64,000 bases of DNA from Sedimentitalea xiamensis (GCF_030164465.1 NZ_JASNJE010000009.1:1-64000), one strand, 5' to 3'. Numbered from the stretch's first letter, positions 40,349 through 49,766 are shown. Made by a program: numbers and translations. Notes: a model not told the origin generated them from the sequence alone.

Positions 40349-41322
40349 TCGGTCAGGTCTTCGAGCATGTCGCGAATGGGGTCCTGCGGCAGTTTCGCGA
40401 GCGCGAGGCGCGCCTTTTCGGCCCAGTCCAATGCATCGGCGCGGGTCGCGTCCAATGTGCCGTATTTCGCCATGATCGCCAGCGCCGTTTCCAGATCTCC
40501 GGGCGTTTGCCGACCGTCCTCGATCGTGCGTTTCCAGAACGACAGTTCCTCCGGCGTCGCCTGTGCCACCGCCTTGATCACCGGCAGGGTGAGCTTGCGC
40601 TCGCGGAAATCGTCGCCGACATTCTTGCCCGTCGCGGAAGCATCGCCGGTGTAGTCGAGAAGGTCATCGGCGATCTGGAACGCGATCCCGAGCGCATCGC
40701 CATAGTTAAACAGCGCCTGCACCTGGGCTTGCGGCGCGCCGGCGATCACACCGCCGACTTCGGTCGCCGCCGAAAACAATGCCGCTGTCTTGCCGCGCAC
40801 CACTTGCAGGTAGACGGCTTCATCGGTCGCAAGGTTCTGCGAGGCGGTCAGTTGCAACACTTCGCCTTCGGCAATGGTGGCGGCGGCGTTGGCGAGGATG
40901 TCCAGAACCCGCAGGGATCCGGTTTCGACCATCAATTGAAAACTGCGGGCGAACAGGTAATCCCCGACCAGGACACTGGATTTGTTGTCCCACAGGAGAT
41001 TGGCGGTCGGGCGCCCCCGGCGCTGGCCGCTTTCATCCACCACGTCGTCATGCAGCAGGGTCGCGGTGTGGATGAACTCCACCGTGGCGGCAAGATGGAT
41101 GTGAAATGGCCCGGAGTATCCGCACAACCGCGCCGCCGCGAGCGTCAGCATCGGCCGCAGGCGCTTGCCGCCGGCCTCGACCAGGTGGGCCGTCACTTCG
41201 GGAATGCGCGGCGCGTGTTTGGACGCCATGCGCCGCCGGATCAGGTCATTGACCGCCGTCATCTCTTCCGAGAGCGTGTTCGCCAGCGCATCATGCGGTT
41301 TTGTCACGATACCCGTATCCAT
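40324..41322 (-). CDS. ispB: Polyprenyl (octaprenyl-type) diphosphate synthase
   Basis: A 332-residue trans-prenyltransferase with the first aspartate-rich motif HDDVVDE (D92, D93, D96) and the second DDLLDYTGD. It makes the long side chain of ubiquinone. The chain length cannot be read from sequence alone; in this order UQ-10 (decaprenyl) is common, so the octaprenyl label is provisional. Confidence 0.92.
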   Translation of the reverse strand: MDTGIVTKPHDALANTLSEEMTAVNDLIRRRMASKHAPRIPEVTAHLVEAGGKRLRPMLTLAAARLCGYSGPFHIHLAATVEFIHTATLLHDDVVDESGQRRGRPTANLLWDNKSSVLVGDYLFARSFQLMVETGSLRVLDILANAAATIAEGEVLQLTASQNLATDEAVYLQVVRGKTAALFSAATEVGGVIAGAPQAQVQALFNYGDALGIAFQIADDLLDYTGDASATGKNVGDDFRERKLTLPVIKAVAQATPEELSFWKRTIEDGRQTPGDLETALAIMAKYGTLDATRADALDWAEKARLALAKLPQDPIRDMLEDLTDYVVSRLS

Positions 41323-41378
41323 TTCACCCCTGAAACAAGGCTCGACATCCGCGGAACCTTGCCCTTACATCCCCTGAT

Positions 41379-41594
41379 ATGAAAGAACTTTTGCGCAGCA
41401 CCGACCCGACCATCATGGCTTTCGCATCCGCTCTTTTACAGGGCGAGGATATAGACTGCTTTCAGATGGACGTAAACATGAGCATCCTCGAAGGCGGCAT
41501 CGGAATCTTTCCGCGCCGGATGATGGTGCGCTGCGACGATTATGACCGCGCGGTCCGCGTCATGCGGGACAATGACATACCCTTGGGGCAATGA
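41379..41594 (+). CDS. DUF2007 family small protein
   Basis: A 71-residue protein with the DUF2007 pattern: MKELLRSTDPTIMAFASALL, then DVNMSILEGG and the IFPRRMMV strand. It is described in databases as a putative signal-transducing protein, without a proven role. It diverges from ispB and overlaps the methyltransferase gene by 4 bases. Confidence 0.88.
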   Translation: MKELLRSTDPTIMAFASALLQGEDIDCFQMDVNMSILEGGIGIFPRRMMVRCDDYDRAVRVMRDNDIPLGQ

Positions 41595-42364
41595 GCCTTT
41601 TCGCCGACAGTGAGCTGACGCGGGACGCTTTTCTGGGCGGACGGCTTCATCTGTTGCAGCCAAGGCACGGCTACCGGGCGGGTATCGATCCCGTGCTGCT
41701 TGCGGCGAGCGCGCCTGCCAGGGCCGGTCAATCGGTCCTGGACCTGGGGTGCGGGGCGGGGGCGGCCCTGTTCTGTCTCGCGGCGCGCATGCCGGGGTTG
41801 ACGCTTTGGGGCGTCGAGTTTCAGCCGGCCTATGCCGAACTCGCGCGGCGCAATGCAGAGATCAACGAAATCAGCGCCCATATCGTGACGGCCGACCTGA
41901 CCGCGCTCCCGGCGGGATTGCGCCAGATGGCATTCGACCATGTGCTTGCGAACCCGCCCTATTTTCGACCTGCATCCCATTCTTCGGCGCGGGACACGGG
42001 GCGCCGCCTGGCCTTGGGGGAATCCGCCACGCCCCTTGCCGACTGGGTTTCCGTCGCGGCCCGCAGGCTGGCCCCGAAGGGCTACCTGCACATGATTCAA
42101 CGAACCGACCGCCTGCCCGATCTGCTTTTGGCCTGCAAAGACAGCCTCGGGTCGGTCGAAGTTCTACCCCTTTCGGCGCGACCGGGACGTGCGCCGGATC
42201 TGGTGATTCTGCGCGCCCGCAAGGGCGGGCGGGCTGCGTTCCGGTTGCATGCCCCCTGCATCCTGCATGAGGGCGCGCGGCACACCGCCGATCGGGACAG
42301 CTACACGGCTTCTGTTGCGGCAGTTCTGCGCGATGCCGCGCCTCTGGCCTGGGGGCGGCATTGA
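41591..42364 (+). CDS. TrmN6-like SAM-dependent N6-adenine methyltransferase
   Basis: This 257-residue class I methyltransferase has SAM motif VLDLGCGAGAA (49-59) and the amino-methylating motif NPPYF (121-125). It matches the tRNA1(Val) A37 N6-methyltransferase group (TrmN6/YfiC). The true substrate is inferred from family resemblance. It is translationally coupled to the DUF2007 gene. Confidence 0.88.
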   Translation: MSLFADSELTRDAFLGGRLHLLQPRHGYRAGIDPVLLAASAPARAGQSVLDLGCGAGAALFCLAARMPGLTLWGVEFQPAYAELARRNAEINEISAHIVTADLTALPAGLRQMAFDHVLANPPYFRPASHSSARDTGRRLALGESATPLADWVSVAARRLAPKGYLHMIQRTDRLPDLLLACKDSLGSVEVLPLSARPGRAPDLVILRARKGGRAAFRLHAPCILHEGARHTADRDSYTASVAAVLRDAAPLAWGRH

Positions 42365-42418
42365 CGCCGCGCCAGGGCCATTTCACGAGCCGGCGATCTG
42401 CTATCAGAGGATTGTGAA

Positions 42419-42430
42419 TGTCACGTGACA
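42419..42430. promoter_or_regulatory. 12-base perfect palindrome upstream of DUF465 gene
   Basis: TGTCACGTGACA is a perfect inverted repeat 54 bases before the start of the next gene, and GAATAT just downstream could be a -10. It may be an operator for an unknown dimeric regulator. No second copy was found in this window. Confidence 0.4.
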
Positions 42431-42484
42431 GGGAGCAAAGAATATGCTCAACTTCATGTGCAACTTATTCAGAGGAGGACTGCC

Positions 42485-42649
42485 ATGAGCCTGAGCTCGC
42501 ACCTGATTGAACTGAAGAAGAAGCACGAACACCTGAGTTTCGAGGTCGAGCAAGCCCAGCGTGCGCCGGGTGTGGACGGCTTGCATCTGGCTGAACTCAA
42601 GAAGCGGAAGTTGAAGCTGAAAGAGGAAATCGAGCGGCTATCCGCCTGA
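42485..42649 (+). CDS. DUF465 (YdcH-like) small protein
   Basis: A 54-residue highly charged coiled-coil protein (LIELKKKHEHLSFEVEQAQ and KKRKLKLKEEIERL). This fits DUF465. The ATG at 42485 follows a strong AGAGGAGG site, which decides it over an upstream ATG at 42425. The function is unknown. Confidence 0.88.
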   Translation: MSLSSHLIELKKKHEHLSFEVEQAQRAPGVDGLHLAELKKRKLKLKEEIERLSA

Positions 42650-42715
42650 TCGGGGCTCTTTCGGGCCGTCACTCCACCCGAAATTCCGACCAAACATTCC
42701 GAAGGGTTTTGAGGA

Positions 42716-43711
42716 TCATTCCGGTCGTTGCCGGGGCGTAGGGCTGTCGAGAGCCGCCTTGGGCAGAACGTCTTCGACCGGGATGATCGTCAGGCTTTCG
42801 GAAACCGAGGCCGTCTTTTCGATCTCGCGCAGCATCCAGTCGCGGAACGCGCGTATCTGCGGGCGGTCTTCTGCGCCCTTGGGGCAAAGAAACCTGAAAT
42901 GAGCCTTGGTTCTGAGGGCAATCCCGTAGGGCGCGACGAGGCGTCCCTCGTGTAGATCCTTCACCACCAGCGCACGTCTTCCCAGAACGACGCCGACGCC
43001 CGCCAGGGCCGCATCGACAGCATGATCGGCCTGTGAAAAACGCGCGCCATGCGTCGGGTTGAAGTCGATTCCCGCAGCGCGAAACCAGGTCTCCCAGTCG
43101 CAGGGCGGTCGCAGCAGGTGATCGACCGATGTATCGAACAGGATCGGCGCGTGTCGCAGATCCTCCGCGGTCGGGTATTGCGCCGCCAGTTGCGGGGTCA
43201 GGACCGGCGTCAGCCATTCAAAGGCCAGAGGCAGGGCAAACAAGTCCGGGTCGGGGCCGTATCCGAAACGGATTGCGACATCGACCTCGTCCCGGTCGAA
43301 ATCCATCATCCTGAGGCTGGCGGAAAACCGCAGTTCGATGTCCGGGTTCGCCTGGGCGAATTCATAGAGACGGGGCGCCAGCCATTTCGCCGTGAAAGCA
43401 GGCCCCGCCGTGACTGTGAGGGTCTTGTCGTCCTGCAACCGCCTAGCCGCCCGCCACGCGGCGCTCAGCGTCTGAAACCCCTCCGCCGCACCGGGGGCTA
43501 GAACCCGGCCCGCTTCGGTCAGTTCGACGGACCGGTTCAGCCGGTGAAACAACGGCTGGCCTAGGTGCTCCTCAAGCGACTTGATCTGAAAGGACAGGGC
43601 CGCCGGCGTCACGTTCAATTCCGCCGCCGCGCGGGCAAAGGACATGTGCCTCGCGGCAGCATCGAATGCCCGAAGGGCGGTCAGAGGTGGCAGCCTGTCT
43701 GTCATGGTCAC
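42716..43711 (-). CDS. LysR-family transcriptional regulator (GcvA-like)
   Basis: A 331-residue regulator with an N-terminal winged helix (LRAFDAAARHMSFARAAAELNVTPAALSFQI region, about 13-45) and a substrate-binding domain. The sequence style (FARAAAELNVTPAALS) is that of GcvA-type LTTRs. An alternative start is the Met at residue 3. It diverges from the small gene at 43818, a possible target. The effector is unknown. Confidence 0.92.
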   Translation of the reverse strand: MTMTDRLPPLTALRAFDAAARHMSFARAAAELNVTPAALSFQIKSLEEHLGQPLFHRLNRSVELTEAGRVLAPGAAEGFQTLSAAWRAARRLQDDKTLTVTAGPAFTAKWLAPRLYEFAQANPDIELRFSASLRMMDFDRDEVDVAIRFGYGPDPDLFALPLAFEWLTPVLTPQLAAQYPTAEDLRHAPILFDTSVDHLLRPPCDWETWFRAAGIDFNPTHGARFSQADHAVDAALAGVGVVLGRRALVVKDLHEGRLVAPYGIALRTKAHFRFLCPKGAEDRPQIRAFRDWMLREIEKTASVSESLTIIPVEDVLPKAALDSPTPRQRPE

Positions 43712-43817
43712 TCAAGTAATACTTATCCGAAGGCGTGAAAAGTCTCGTTTGTCAGTAATTTTCCAAGGGCGCATATTCGGTGTCAGAACAGAATTGCTGA
43801 ATACGAAGGAGACTAGG

Positions 43818-43937
43818 ATGCTGGAATGCACGACCAACCCTGACACCCGTCGCACCTTTCAGGTCGCGCATGAAGAAAGGTCCCGCGCGATCAAGGATGC
43901 GTGGAACTGGCTGTTTTCGCTGCGCAAGCGGACCTGA
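43818..43937 (+). CDS. 39-residue small protein, divergent from LysR gene
   Basis: A short frame with a strong ribosome site (GAAGGAGACTAGG) directly before the ATG, encoding MLECTTNPDTRRTFQ and ending WNWLFSLRKRT. It has its own terminator at 43955. The amphipathic, Trp-rich C-terminus is reminiscent of small alphaproteobacterial peptides, but I do not recognise a family. The frame, the ribosome site and the terminator together support it as a gene. Confidence 0.65.
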   Translation: MLECTTNPDTRRTFQVAHEERSRAIKDAWNWLFSLRKRT

Positions 43938-43954
43938 TCGGAACACGAAGCACC

Positions 43955-43987
43955 AAAAAGGACCGGTCTTGACGACCGGCCCTTTTC
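43955..43987. terminator. Bidirectional terminator between small gene and phaB
   Basis: CCGGTC and GACCGG (6 pairs) are extended by AAAAGG/CCTTTT across one mismatch, with loop TTGAC. On the minus strand the stem is followed by TTTTT, giving a good terminator for phaB. On the plus strand CCTTTTC ends the 39-residue gene. Confidence 0.8.
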
Positions 43988-44010
43988 AGGTTTCCGCGTG
44001 ACTTTTCGGA

Positions 44011-44733
44011 TCAGCTGAAGAACTGCGCGCCGTTCGCGCTGATCGTGGATCCGTTGACGAAGCTGGCCTCGTCGGAGGCCAGGAAGACCACGCAACGGGC
44101 AATCTCTTCGGGTTCGCCCAGACGCCCGGCCGGGATCTGCGCAATGATGCTTTCGCGCACCTTTTCCGGCACCGCCATCACCATCTCGGTCGCGATATAA
44201 CCCGGACAGACCGCATTGGCCGTGATGCCGGCGCGGGCGCCTTCCTGCGCGAGCGATTTCACGATCCCGAGATCGCCGGCTTTCGTGGCGGCATAGTTGA
44301 CCTGCGCGAACTGGCCTTTCTGTCCGTTGACGGAACTGATGACGATCACGCGTCCGAACTTGCGTTCGCGCATGCCGGGCCAGACCGGGTGGACGGTGTT
44401 GAAAACGCCGGTCAGGTTGGTATCGATGACCTGGTGCCACTGTTCCGGGGTCATCTTGTGGAACGGCGCATCCTTGGTGATGCCCGCATTGGCGACGACC
44501 ACGTCGATCGGGCCGAGATCGGCTTCGACCTTGGCGATGCCGGCCTTGCTCTCGTCGTAATCGGCCACGTTCCATTTGTAGGTCTTGATGCCGGTTTCCT
44601 CGGTAAAGGCCGCGGCGGCTTCGTCATTGCCGGCATAGGTTGCGGCGACGGAATAGCCGGCGGCTTTCAGGGCTTTGGAAATGGCGGCGCCGATCCCGCG
44701 GCTGCCTCCGGTTACAAGAGCTGTTCGGGACAT
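44011..44733 (-). CDS. phaB: Acetoacetyl-CoA reductase
   Basis: A 240-residue short-chain dehydrogenase reducing acetoacetyl-CoA to (R)-3-hydroxybutyryl-CoA with NADPH for polyhydroxybutyrate. It has the nucleotide motif TGGSRGIG (8-15), catalytic Ser near 133-134, and Y147 and K151 in VNYAATKAG. The ATG at 44733 is chosen since it gives MSRTALVTGG. It follows phaA after 82 bases that include a hairpin. Confidence 0.95.
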   Translation of the reverse strand: MSRTALVTGGSRGIGAAISKALKAAGYSVAATYAGNDEAAAAFTEETGIKTYKWNVADYDESKAGIAKVEADLGPIDVVVANAGITKDAPFHKMTPEQWHQVIDTNLTGVFNTVHPVWPGMRERKFGRVIVISSVNGQKGQFAQVNYAATKAGDLGIVKSLAQEGARAGITANAVCPGYIATEMVMAVPEKVRESIIAQIPAGRLGEPEEIARCVVFLASDEASFVNGSTISANGAQFFS

Positions 44734-44780
44734 TCTGGTCTCCAATTGGTGCTTGGGCAACTTAGTTGCAGGAAATTGTG

Positions 44781-44809
44781 TCGGGTGCGCAATTATCTTG
44801 CGCACCCGA
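44781..44809 (-). terminator. Perfect 12-pair hairpin between phaA and phaB
   Basis: TCGGGTGCGCAA (44781-44792) and TTGCGCACCCGA (44798-44809) are exact inverted repeats around a 5-base loop, starting 6 bases past the phaA stop on the minus strand. No strong T-run follows, so it could be a partial terminator or an mRNA-stabilising stem that sets the phaA:phaB ratio. Confidence 0.65.
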
Positions 44810-44815
44810 TTCCGT

Positions 44816-45991
44816 TTAGTCGCGTTCGACGCAGAGGGCAACACCCATACCGCCACCGATGCACAGGGTGGCGAGACCTTTCTTGGCATCGCGGCGCTTC
44901 ATCTCGAACAGCAGGGTGTTCAACACGCGCGCGCCCGAGGCACCGATCGGGTGGCCGATGGCGATGGCGCCGCCGTTGACGTTGACGATGGCCGGATCCC
45001 AGCCCATGTCCTTGTTCACCGCGCAGGCCTGGGCGGCAAAGGCTTCGTTGGCTTCGACCAGGTCGAGGTCTTCGGCCTTCCAGCCGGCCTTTTCCAGCGC
45101 CTTGCGCGACGCGTAGATCGGTCCGACGCCCATGATCGACGGGTCCAGGCCGGCTGTCGCGTAGGAGGCGATGCGCGCGAGCGGTTCGATGCCGCGCTTC
45201 TCGGCGTTCCCGGCGGACATCAGCAGCGTCGCCGCCGCGCCGTCGTTCAGGCCCGATGCGTTGGCGGCCGTGACCGACCCGTCCTTGGTGAAGGCGGGGC
45301 GCAGCTTTGCCATGGCTTCCATGGTGGCGCCGTGACGGATGTATTCATCCTTGTCCATCACGACGTCGCCCTTGCGGGTCTTGATGATGAAGGGCACGAT
45401 TTCATCCGCGAACTTGCCGGCCTTCTGCGCGGCTTCGGCCTTGTTCTGGCTGGCGACGGCGAATTCGTCCTGCTGTTCGCGCGAGATCTGCCATTTCTCG
45501 GCCACGTTTTCGGCTGTCTGGCCCATGTGGTAGCCGTTGAAGGCGTCCCAGAGACCGTCGCGGATCATCGTGTCGATGTATTTCATGTCGCCCATCTTGT
45601 GCCCGGCGCGCAGGTTTGCGGCATGGGGCGAGAGGGTCATGTTCTCCTGTCCGCCGGCGATGACGATGTCGGCGTCCCCCAGCGCGATATGCTGTGCGCC
45701 GAGCGCGACGGCGCGAAGGCCCGATCCGCAAACCTGGTTGATGCCCCAAGCTGCGCTTTCCTGCGGAAGGCCGGCGTTGATATGGGCCTGGCGGGCCGGG
45801 TTCTGTCCCTGCGCGGCCGTCAGGACCTGACCGAGAATGGTCTCGCTGACTTCGGATTTTTCGATACCCGCGCGTTCCACCACGGCTTCGAGAACGGCCG
45901 CGCCAAGATCATGCGCCGGCGTATTGGCGAAAGAACCGCCAAAACTGCCGACACCGGTCCGCGCTGCTGATGCAATTACTACGTTTGTCAT
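44816..45991 (-). CDS. phaA: Acetyl-CoA acetyltransferase (beta-ketothiolase)
   Basis: A 391-residue thiolase condensing two acetyl-CoA to acetoacetyl-CoA. Catalytic residues are visible: C88 in [11 protein letters not shown]347 in [10 protein letters not shown] and C377 in CIGGGMG. With phaB it feeds polyhydroxybutyrate synthesis; phaC is not in the window. Confidence 0.97.
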   Translation of the reverse strand: MTNVVIASAARTGVGSFGGSFANTPAHDLGAAVLEAVVERAGIEKSEVSETILGQVLTAAQGQNPARQAHINAGLPQESAAWGINQVCGSGLRAVALGAQHIALGDADIVIAGGQENMTLSPHAANLRAGHKMGDMKYIDTMIRDGLWDAFNGYHMGQTAENVAEKWQISREQQDEFAVASQNKAEAAQKAGKFADEIVPFIIKTRKGDVVMDKDEYIRHGATMEAMAKLRPAFTKDGSVTAANASGLNDGAAATLLMSAGNAEKRGIEPLARIASYATAGLDPSIMGVGPIYASRKALEKAGWKAEDLDLVEANEAFAAQACAVNKDMGWDPAIVNVNGGAIAIGHPIGASGARVLNTLLFEMKRRDAKKGLATLCIGGGMGVALCVERD

Positions 45992-46207
45992 TCTGTGAAT
46001 CCTTTGCCAGCATTAATGTCGGGGAGTGCGTCGGGCCGGTCCTTCCCGCAGGATGGCATCGGTCCGGGAATCCCCTCCTTGCGGGCTTGGACATAGCGGA
46101 TTGTCGCAATTGCAGCAACGGACAGTGTGTCTCATGCGATGCAGGCGGCGCAACCGGATGCGCCGAGCACCGGATGCAGGGGCAGGTAGAGCATGATGGT
46201 TCCGGGG

Positions 46208-47047
46208 CTAGCCGGCAGCGCGGTCGTCGGCCTGAGGAATCCAGGGTGGCCGTACGGTCGGAGCGCCGAAGAGATAGCCCTGCAGGCAGTCCACGCCGAT
46301 GGAGACGAGGAATTCCGCATCCTTCACCGATTCGACGGACGGCGCGACGACCAGCATGTCGAACTGTTTGGCAACGGACACCAGCGCCCGCGCCACGACC
46401 TGGTTGTCGCTGTTCGCGTGGATTCCGCGAATGAACTGGCCGTCGATCTTGACCGCGTCAAAGAAGAATTCCTTGAGATATCTGAACGAGGTCATCCCAC
46501 CGCCGAAATCGTCCAGGGCGAAGCTGATGTTGCGGTCCTGCAGCCGGTCCATGAAATCGATGGTCAGTTCCGGAACCGTCATCGCCGATGTTTCGGAGAT
46601 TTCCAGCAGCAGCCGTTCGCCCAGGGTTTCATCCTTCTTGAGGTGCCGGTCGAGAATGCGCATCCAGCGCTGATAGCCGATGGAGCGCGCCGACATGTTC
46701 ACCGACAGGCGGACCGACGGATTCGCGGTCAGCGTCTTCATGGCCATTTCAAGCGTCAGGCAGTCGATCTCGCGGCCAAGTTCCGTCTTTTCGACCAGGT
46801 GCATGAAATTGCGGGCCGGGATCACCCGGCCGGTGCCGTCCAGAACGCGGATCAGCCCTTCGTGGAACGCGGTCCGGTGCGGAGGCTGGGCCTGCATCAC
46901 CGGTTGATAGGCGAGCATCGTCTGGCGATGGCGGACCGCTTGCGTCACCATGTCCAGGGTGTCGTCGTCGCGGCCGGCGACGGCGGAGTCGAGCGGGCTT
47001 TGTCCGCCCTCCGGCATATCGGCCTGCATTTTTCGACGTGTCAGCAT
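46208..47047 (-). CDS. EAL-domain protein with altered active site
   Basis: A 279-residue protein that is almost only an EAL domain. It keeps EGLIR (for EALLR), SVNMSA, LEISET, LDDFGGG (for DDFGTG), VKIDGQFI and CLQGYLFG. The loop AEGVE, which carries the catalytic base Glu in active c-di-GMP phosphodiesterases, reads APSVE, so hydrolysis is probably lost. It may act as a c-di-GMP-binding or protein-protein effector. The start at 47047 is the most plausible; no membrane helix. Confidence 0.82.
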   Translation of the reverse strand: MLTRRKMQADMPEGGQSPLDSAVAGRDDDTLDMVTQAVRHRQTMLAYQPVMQAQPPHRTAFHEGLIRVLDGTGRVIPARNFMHLVEKTELGREIDCLTLEMAMKTLTANPSVRLSVNMSARSIGYQRWMRILDRHLKKDETLGERLLLEISETSAMTVPELTIDFMDRLQDRNISFALDDFGGGMTSFRYLKEFFFDAVKIDGQFIRGIHANSDNQVVARALVSVAKQFDMLVVAPSVESVKDAEFLVSIGVDCLQGYLFGAPTVRPPWIPQADDRAAG

Positions 47048-47196
47048 GTGGTCCCCGCAGGAGCAAGAAATCCGATTCCGCCGATCCCGAAGGAATCGCG
47101 GTCCGTCCAGATTGGCAGGCATGCGTAAATCCGGACTTAACTTTCGAAATCGGTTCGGGTTTGATCGAAATCGGTATCATGCGGAAGGAGGCACAA

Positions 47197-47772
47197 GTGG
47201 AGCGTTGTGGCTGGGCCGGGTCCGAACAGATTTACGTGGACTATCACGACACGGACTGGGGGGTGCCGGAATACGACAGCCGCGCGCTGTGGGAAAAGCT
47301 GGTGCTTGACGGGTTTCAGGCCGGTCTGAGCTGGATCACGATCTTAAAGAAGCGCGACAATTTCCGGTCTGCGTTCAGCGGGTTCGATCCGGACGTGATC
47401 GCCACCTGGTCGGAACCGGAGGTTCGGCGCCTGTTGCAGGATCCGGGCATCGTCCGTCATCGCGGCAAGATCGAAGCCACGATCGGAAATGCGCAGGCCT
47501 GGCAGAGGCTGGAGCGCGACAAGGGCTTTGACAGGTTCCTGTGGGACTATGTCGGGGGCAAGCCGATCCAGAACCGGTGGCGGGACATGTCGGAGGTTCC
47601 GGCCTTCACGCCGCTGTCACAGCAAATCTCCCGCGATCTCAAGAAGGCGGGGTTCCGTTTCTGTGGCCCCACGATCGTCTACGCGTTCATGCAGGCGGTC
47701 GGGATGGTCAATGATCATCTTGTGACCTGTCCGCGCCATGCGGAGGTCGCGAAACTGGGCGTATCGACCTGA
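47197..47772 (+). CDS. tag: DNA-3-methyladenine glycosylase I
   Basis: A 191-residue base-excision enzyme removing 3-methyladenine. The GTG at 47197 is chosen: AAGGAGG lies 6 bases upstream and it yields MERCGW, identical to the start of E. coli Tag; an ATG at 47179 is weaker. Zinc ligands C4 and H17 are present, with the C-terminal pair in HLVTC. The residue matching E. coli Glu38 is Asp38 (LDGFQAGLSW). Confidence 0.95.
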   Translation: MERCGWAGSEQIYVDYHDTDWGVPEYDSRALWEKLVLDGFQAGLSWITILKKRDNFRSAFSGFDPDVIATWSEPEVRRLLQDPGIVRHRGKIEATIGNAQAWQRLERDKGFDRFLWDYVGGKPIQNRWRDMSEVPAFTPLSQQISRDLKKAGFRFCGPTIVYAFMQAVGMVNDHLVTCPRHAEVAKLGVST

Positions 47773-47796
47773 ACCGCGGGGAAGGGGGCGCCGGGC

Positions 47797-48354
47797 CTAT
47801 GGCGTGAGTATCGCCGCCAGGATCGCCCTTGCGCTGTCGGAATTCCAGTCGGCATCGCCGCGAAGACGGGCGATTTCCGCCCCGTCCGGGTTCAGGATCA
47901 CGGTGATCGGCAGCCCCAGCACGGCCATGTCGCGGGCGACCGCCTGTTTCGGATCCTGATGGCGGGGGAGATTGTCGACACCGATCTCGTCAAAGAACTT
48001 CTGGATGCCGACCGGCGAATTACGCCCGGTGGCCAAGGTCACCACCTGGAAATCGTCGCCGCCGAATTCCGCCTGAAGCTCTGACAGCATCGGCATTTCC
48101 TTGCGGCAGGGCGCGCACCAGGTCGCCCAGAAGTTCAAAAGCACGTATTTGCCACGATAGTCGGCAAGCGTGCCGGTTCCGGCCCCGTCTTCCAGATCGA
48201 ATTCGGCGGTGCTTGCCGGTTCGGGCGTGTCGTGAAACACCAGCTTCTTCATGTCGCCGTCGCGCAGCGCTTCCCATTCGGCGATATCTGCGGCGGCAAT
48301 GTTTGCACCCATCGCGAGGGCCGTATAAACGAACGCGAGCAACAGATTTCTCAT
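47797..48354 (-). CDS. TlpA-like periplasmic thioredoxin
   Basis: A 185-residue protein with a signal peptide and a thioredoxin fold whose active site is C80-A-P-C83 in [14 protein letters not shown]. TlpA-type proteins reduce disulfides for cytochrome c or oxidase copper-site assembly. It diverges from argH by only 23 bases; the two gene ends with tag converge with 24 bases between. Confidence 0.88.
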   Translation of the reverse strand: MRNLLLAFVYTALAMGANIAAADIAEWEALRDGDMKKLVFHDTPEPASTAEFDLEDGAGTGTLADYRGKYVLLNFWATWCAPCRKEMPMLSELQAEFGGDDFQVVTLATGRNSPVGIQKFFDEIGVDNLPRHQDPKQAVARDMAVLGLPITVILNPDGAEIARLRGDADWNSDSARAILAAILTP

Positions 48355-48377
48355 GTCCCCTCCGAAGGGTTTTCCAT

Positions 48378-49766
48378 ATGACAGATACGACCTCGAACCA
48401 GATGTGGGGTGGCCGGTTCTCCGCCGGTCCGGACGCGATCATGGAGGCGATCAATGCCTCGATCGGGTTCGATCGGCGGATGGCGGCACAGGATATCGCC
48501 GGGTCGCGCGCCCATGCGGCGATGCTCGCCGCGACGGGTGTGATAACCGATAGCGATGCCGAGGCGATTGGAAAAGGCCTGCTCACTGTTTTGTCAGAGA
48601 TCGAAACCGGGACTTTCGCGTTTTCCACCGCGCTCGAAGACATCCACATGAATGTCGAGGCGCGGCTGAAGGAGATCGTTGGAGAACCGGCAGGCCGGTT
48701 GCACACCGGACGCAGCCGCAATGACCAGGTGGCGACCGATTTCAAGCTGTGGGTGCGCGACCAGCTGGATGCGGCGGAGACCGGGTTGATCGCGCTGATT
48801 CGGGCGCTGTTGGGGCAGGCCGAGGCGGGCGCCGGCTGGGTCATGCCGGGGTTCACCCATTTGCAGACCGCGCAGCCCGTGACCTGGGGCCACCACATGA
48901 TGGCCTATGTGGAAATGTTCGGGCGCGACCTCAGCCGGGTGCGGGACGCGCGGGTGCGGATGAACGAATCGCCTCTGGGCGCGGCGGCGCTGGCGGGAAC
49001 AAGTTTTCCGATCGACCGCGAAATGACCGCAACCGCGCTCGGGTTCGACCGTCCCGCCGCCAATTCGCTGGATGCCGTCAGCGACAGGGATTTCGCGCTG
49101 GAGTTCCTGGGCGTGGCCAGCATCTGCGCGATCCACCTGTCGCGCTTCGCCGAAGAACTGGTGATCTGGTCCTCGGCGCAGTTTCGGTTTGTCACGCTGA
49201 GCGACCGGTTTTCGACCGGCTCCTCGATCATGCCGCAAAAGAAGAACCCGGATGCGGCCGAGCTGATCCGCGCAAAGGTCGGACGCATCTTCGGTGCGAA
49301 TACCGCGCTGATGATGGTGATGAAGGGACTGCCGCTGGCCTATTCCAAGGATATGCAGGAAGACAAGGAACAGGTCTTCGACGCCGCCGACAACTGGATG
49401 CTGGCGCTGGCTGCGATGGAAGGCATGGTGCGCGACATGACCGCGAACCGCGACAGTCTCGCCGCCGCCGCCGGGTCCGGGTTCTCGACGGCGACCGACC
49501 TGGCCGACTGGCTCGTTCGGGTGCTCGGGCTTCCGTTCCGTGACGCCCATCACGTCACCGGATCTCTGGTCGCCAAGGCCGAGGCGCGCGGGTGCGACCT
49601 GCCCGACCTGACGCTTGCGGACATGCAGTCGGTGCATCCGGACATCACCGCCGGTGTCTTCGATGTGCTGGGCGTGGAGAATTCGGTCAATTCACGCATG
49701 TCCTATGGCGGCACGGCCCCGGCGCGGGTTCGCGAACAGATCGCCCGCTGGAGGCAGGCGCTGTGA
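48378..49766 (+). CDS. argH: Argininosuccinate lyase
   Basis: A 462-residue fumarase/aspartase-superfamily enzyme making arginine and fumarate. The signature loop [11 protein letters not shown] starts at G281, and [13 protein letters not shown] and [10 protein letters not shown] are present. ATG 48378 gives [14 protein letters not shown], the family start. Two tiny lipoprotein genes follow, the first overlapping its stop. Confidence 0.97.
   Translation: MTDTTSNQMWGGRFSAGPDAIMEAINASIGFDRRMAAQDIAGSRAHAAMLAATGVITDSDAEAIGKGLLTVLSEIETGTFAFSTALEDIHMNVEARLKEIVGEPAGRLHTGRSRNDQVATDFKLWVRDQLDAAETGLIALIRALLGQAEAGAGWVMPGFTHLQTAQPVTWGHHMMAYVEMFGRDLSRVRDARVRMNESPLGAAALAGTSFPIDREMTATALGFDRPAANSLDAVSDRDFALEFLGVASICAIHLSRFAEELVIWSSAQFRFVTLSDRFSTGSSIMPQKKNPDAAELIRAKVGRIFGANTALMMVMKGLPLAYSKDMQEDKEQVFDAADNWMLALAAMEGMVRDMTANRDSLAAAAGSGFSTATDLADWLVRVLGLPFRDAHHVTGSLVAKAEARGCDLPDLTLADMQSVHPDITAGVFDVLGVENSVNSRMSYGGTAPARVREQIARWRQAL

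Noticed and set aside
43644-43817. Upstream extension of the small gene at 43818 in the same frame
   Set aside because: The extension overlaps the LysR gene and promoter; the strong ribosome site is placed for the ATG at 43818.
46147-46164. GGCGCA/TGCGCC stem between the EAL gene and phaA
   Set aside because: Only 6 pairs and no T-run in either direction; too weak to call a terminator.
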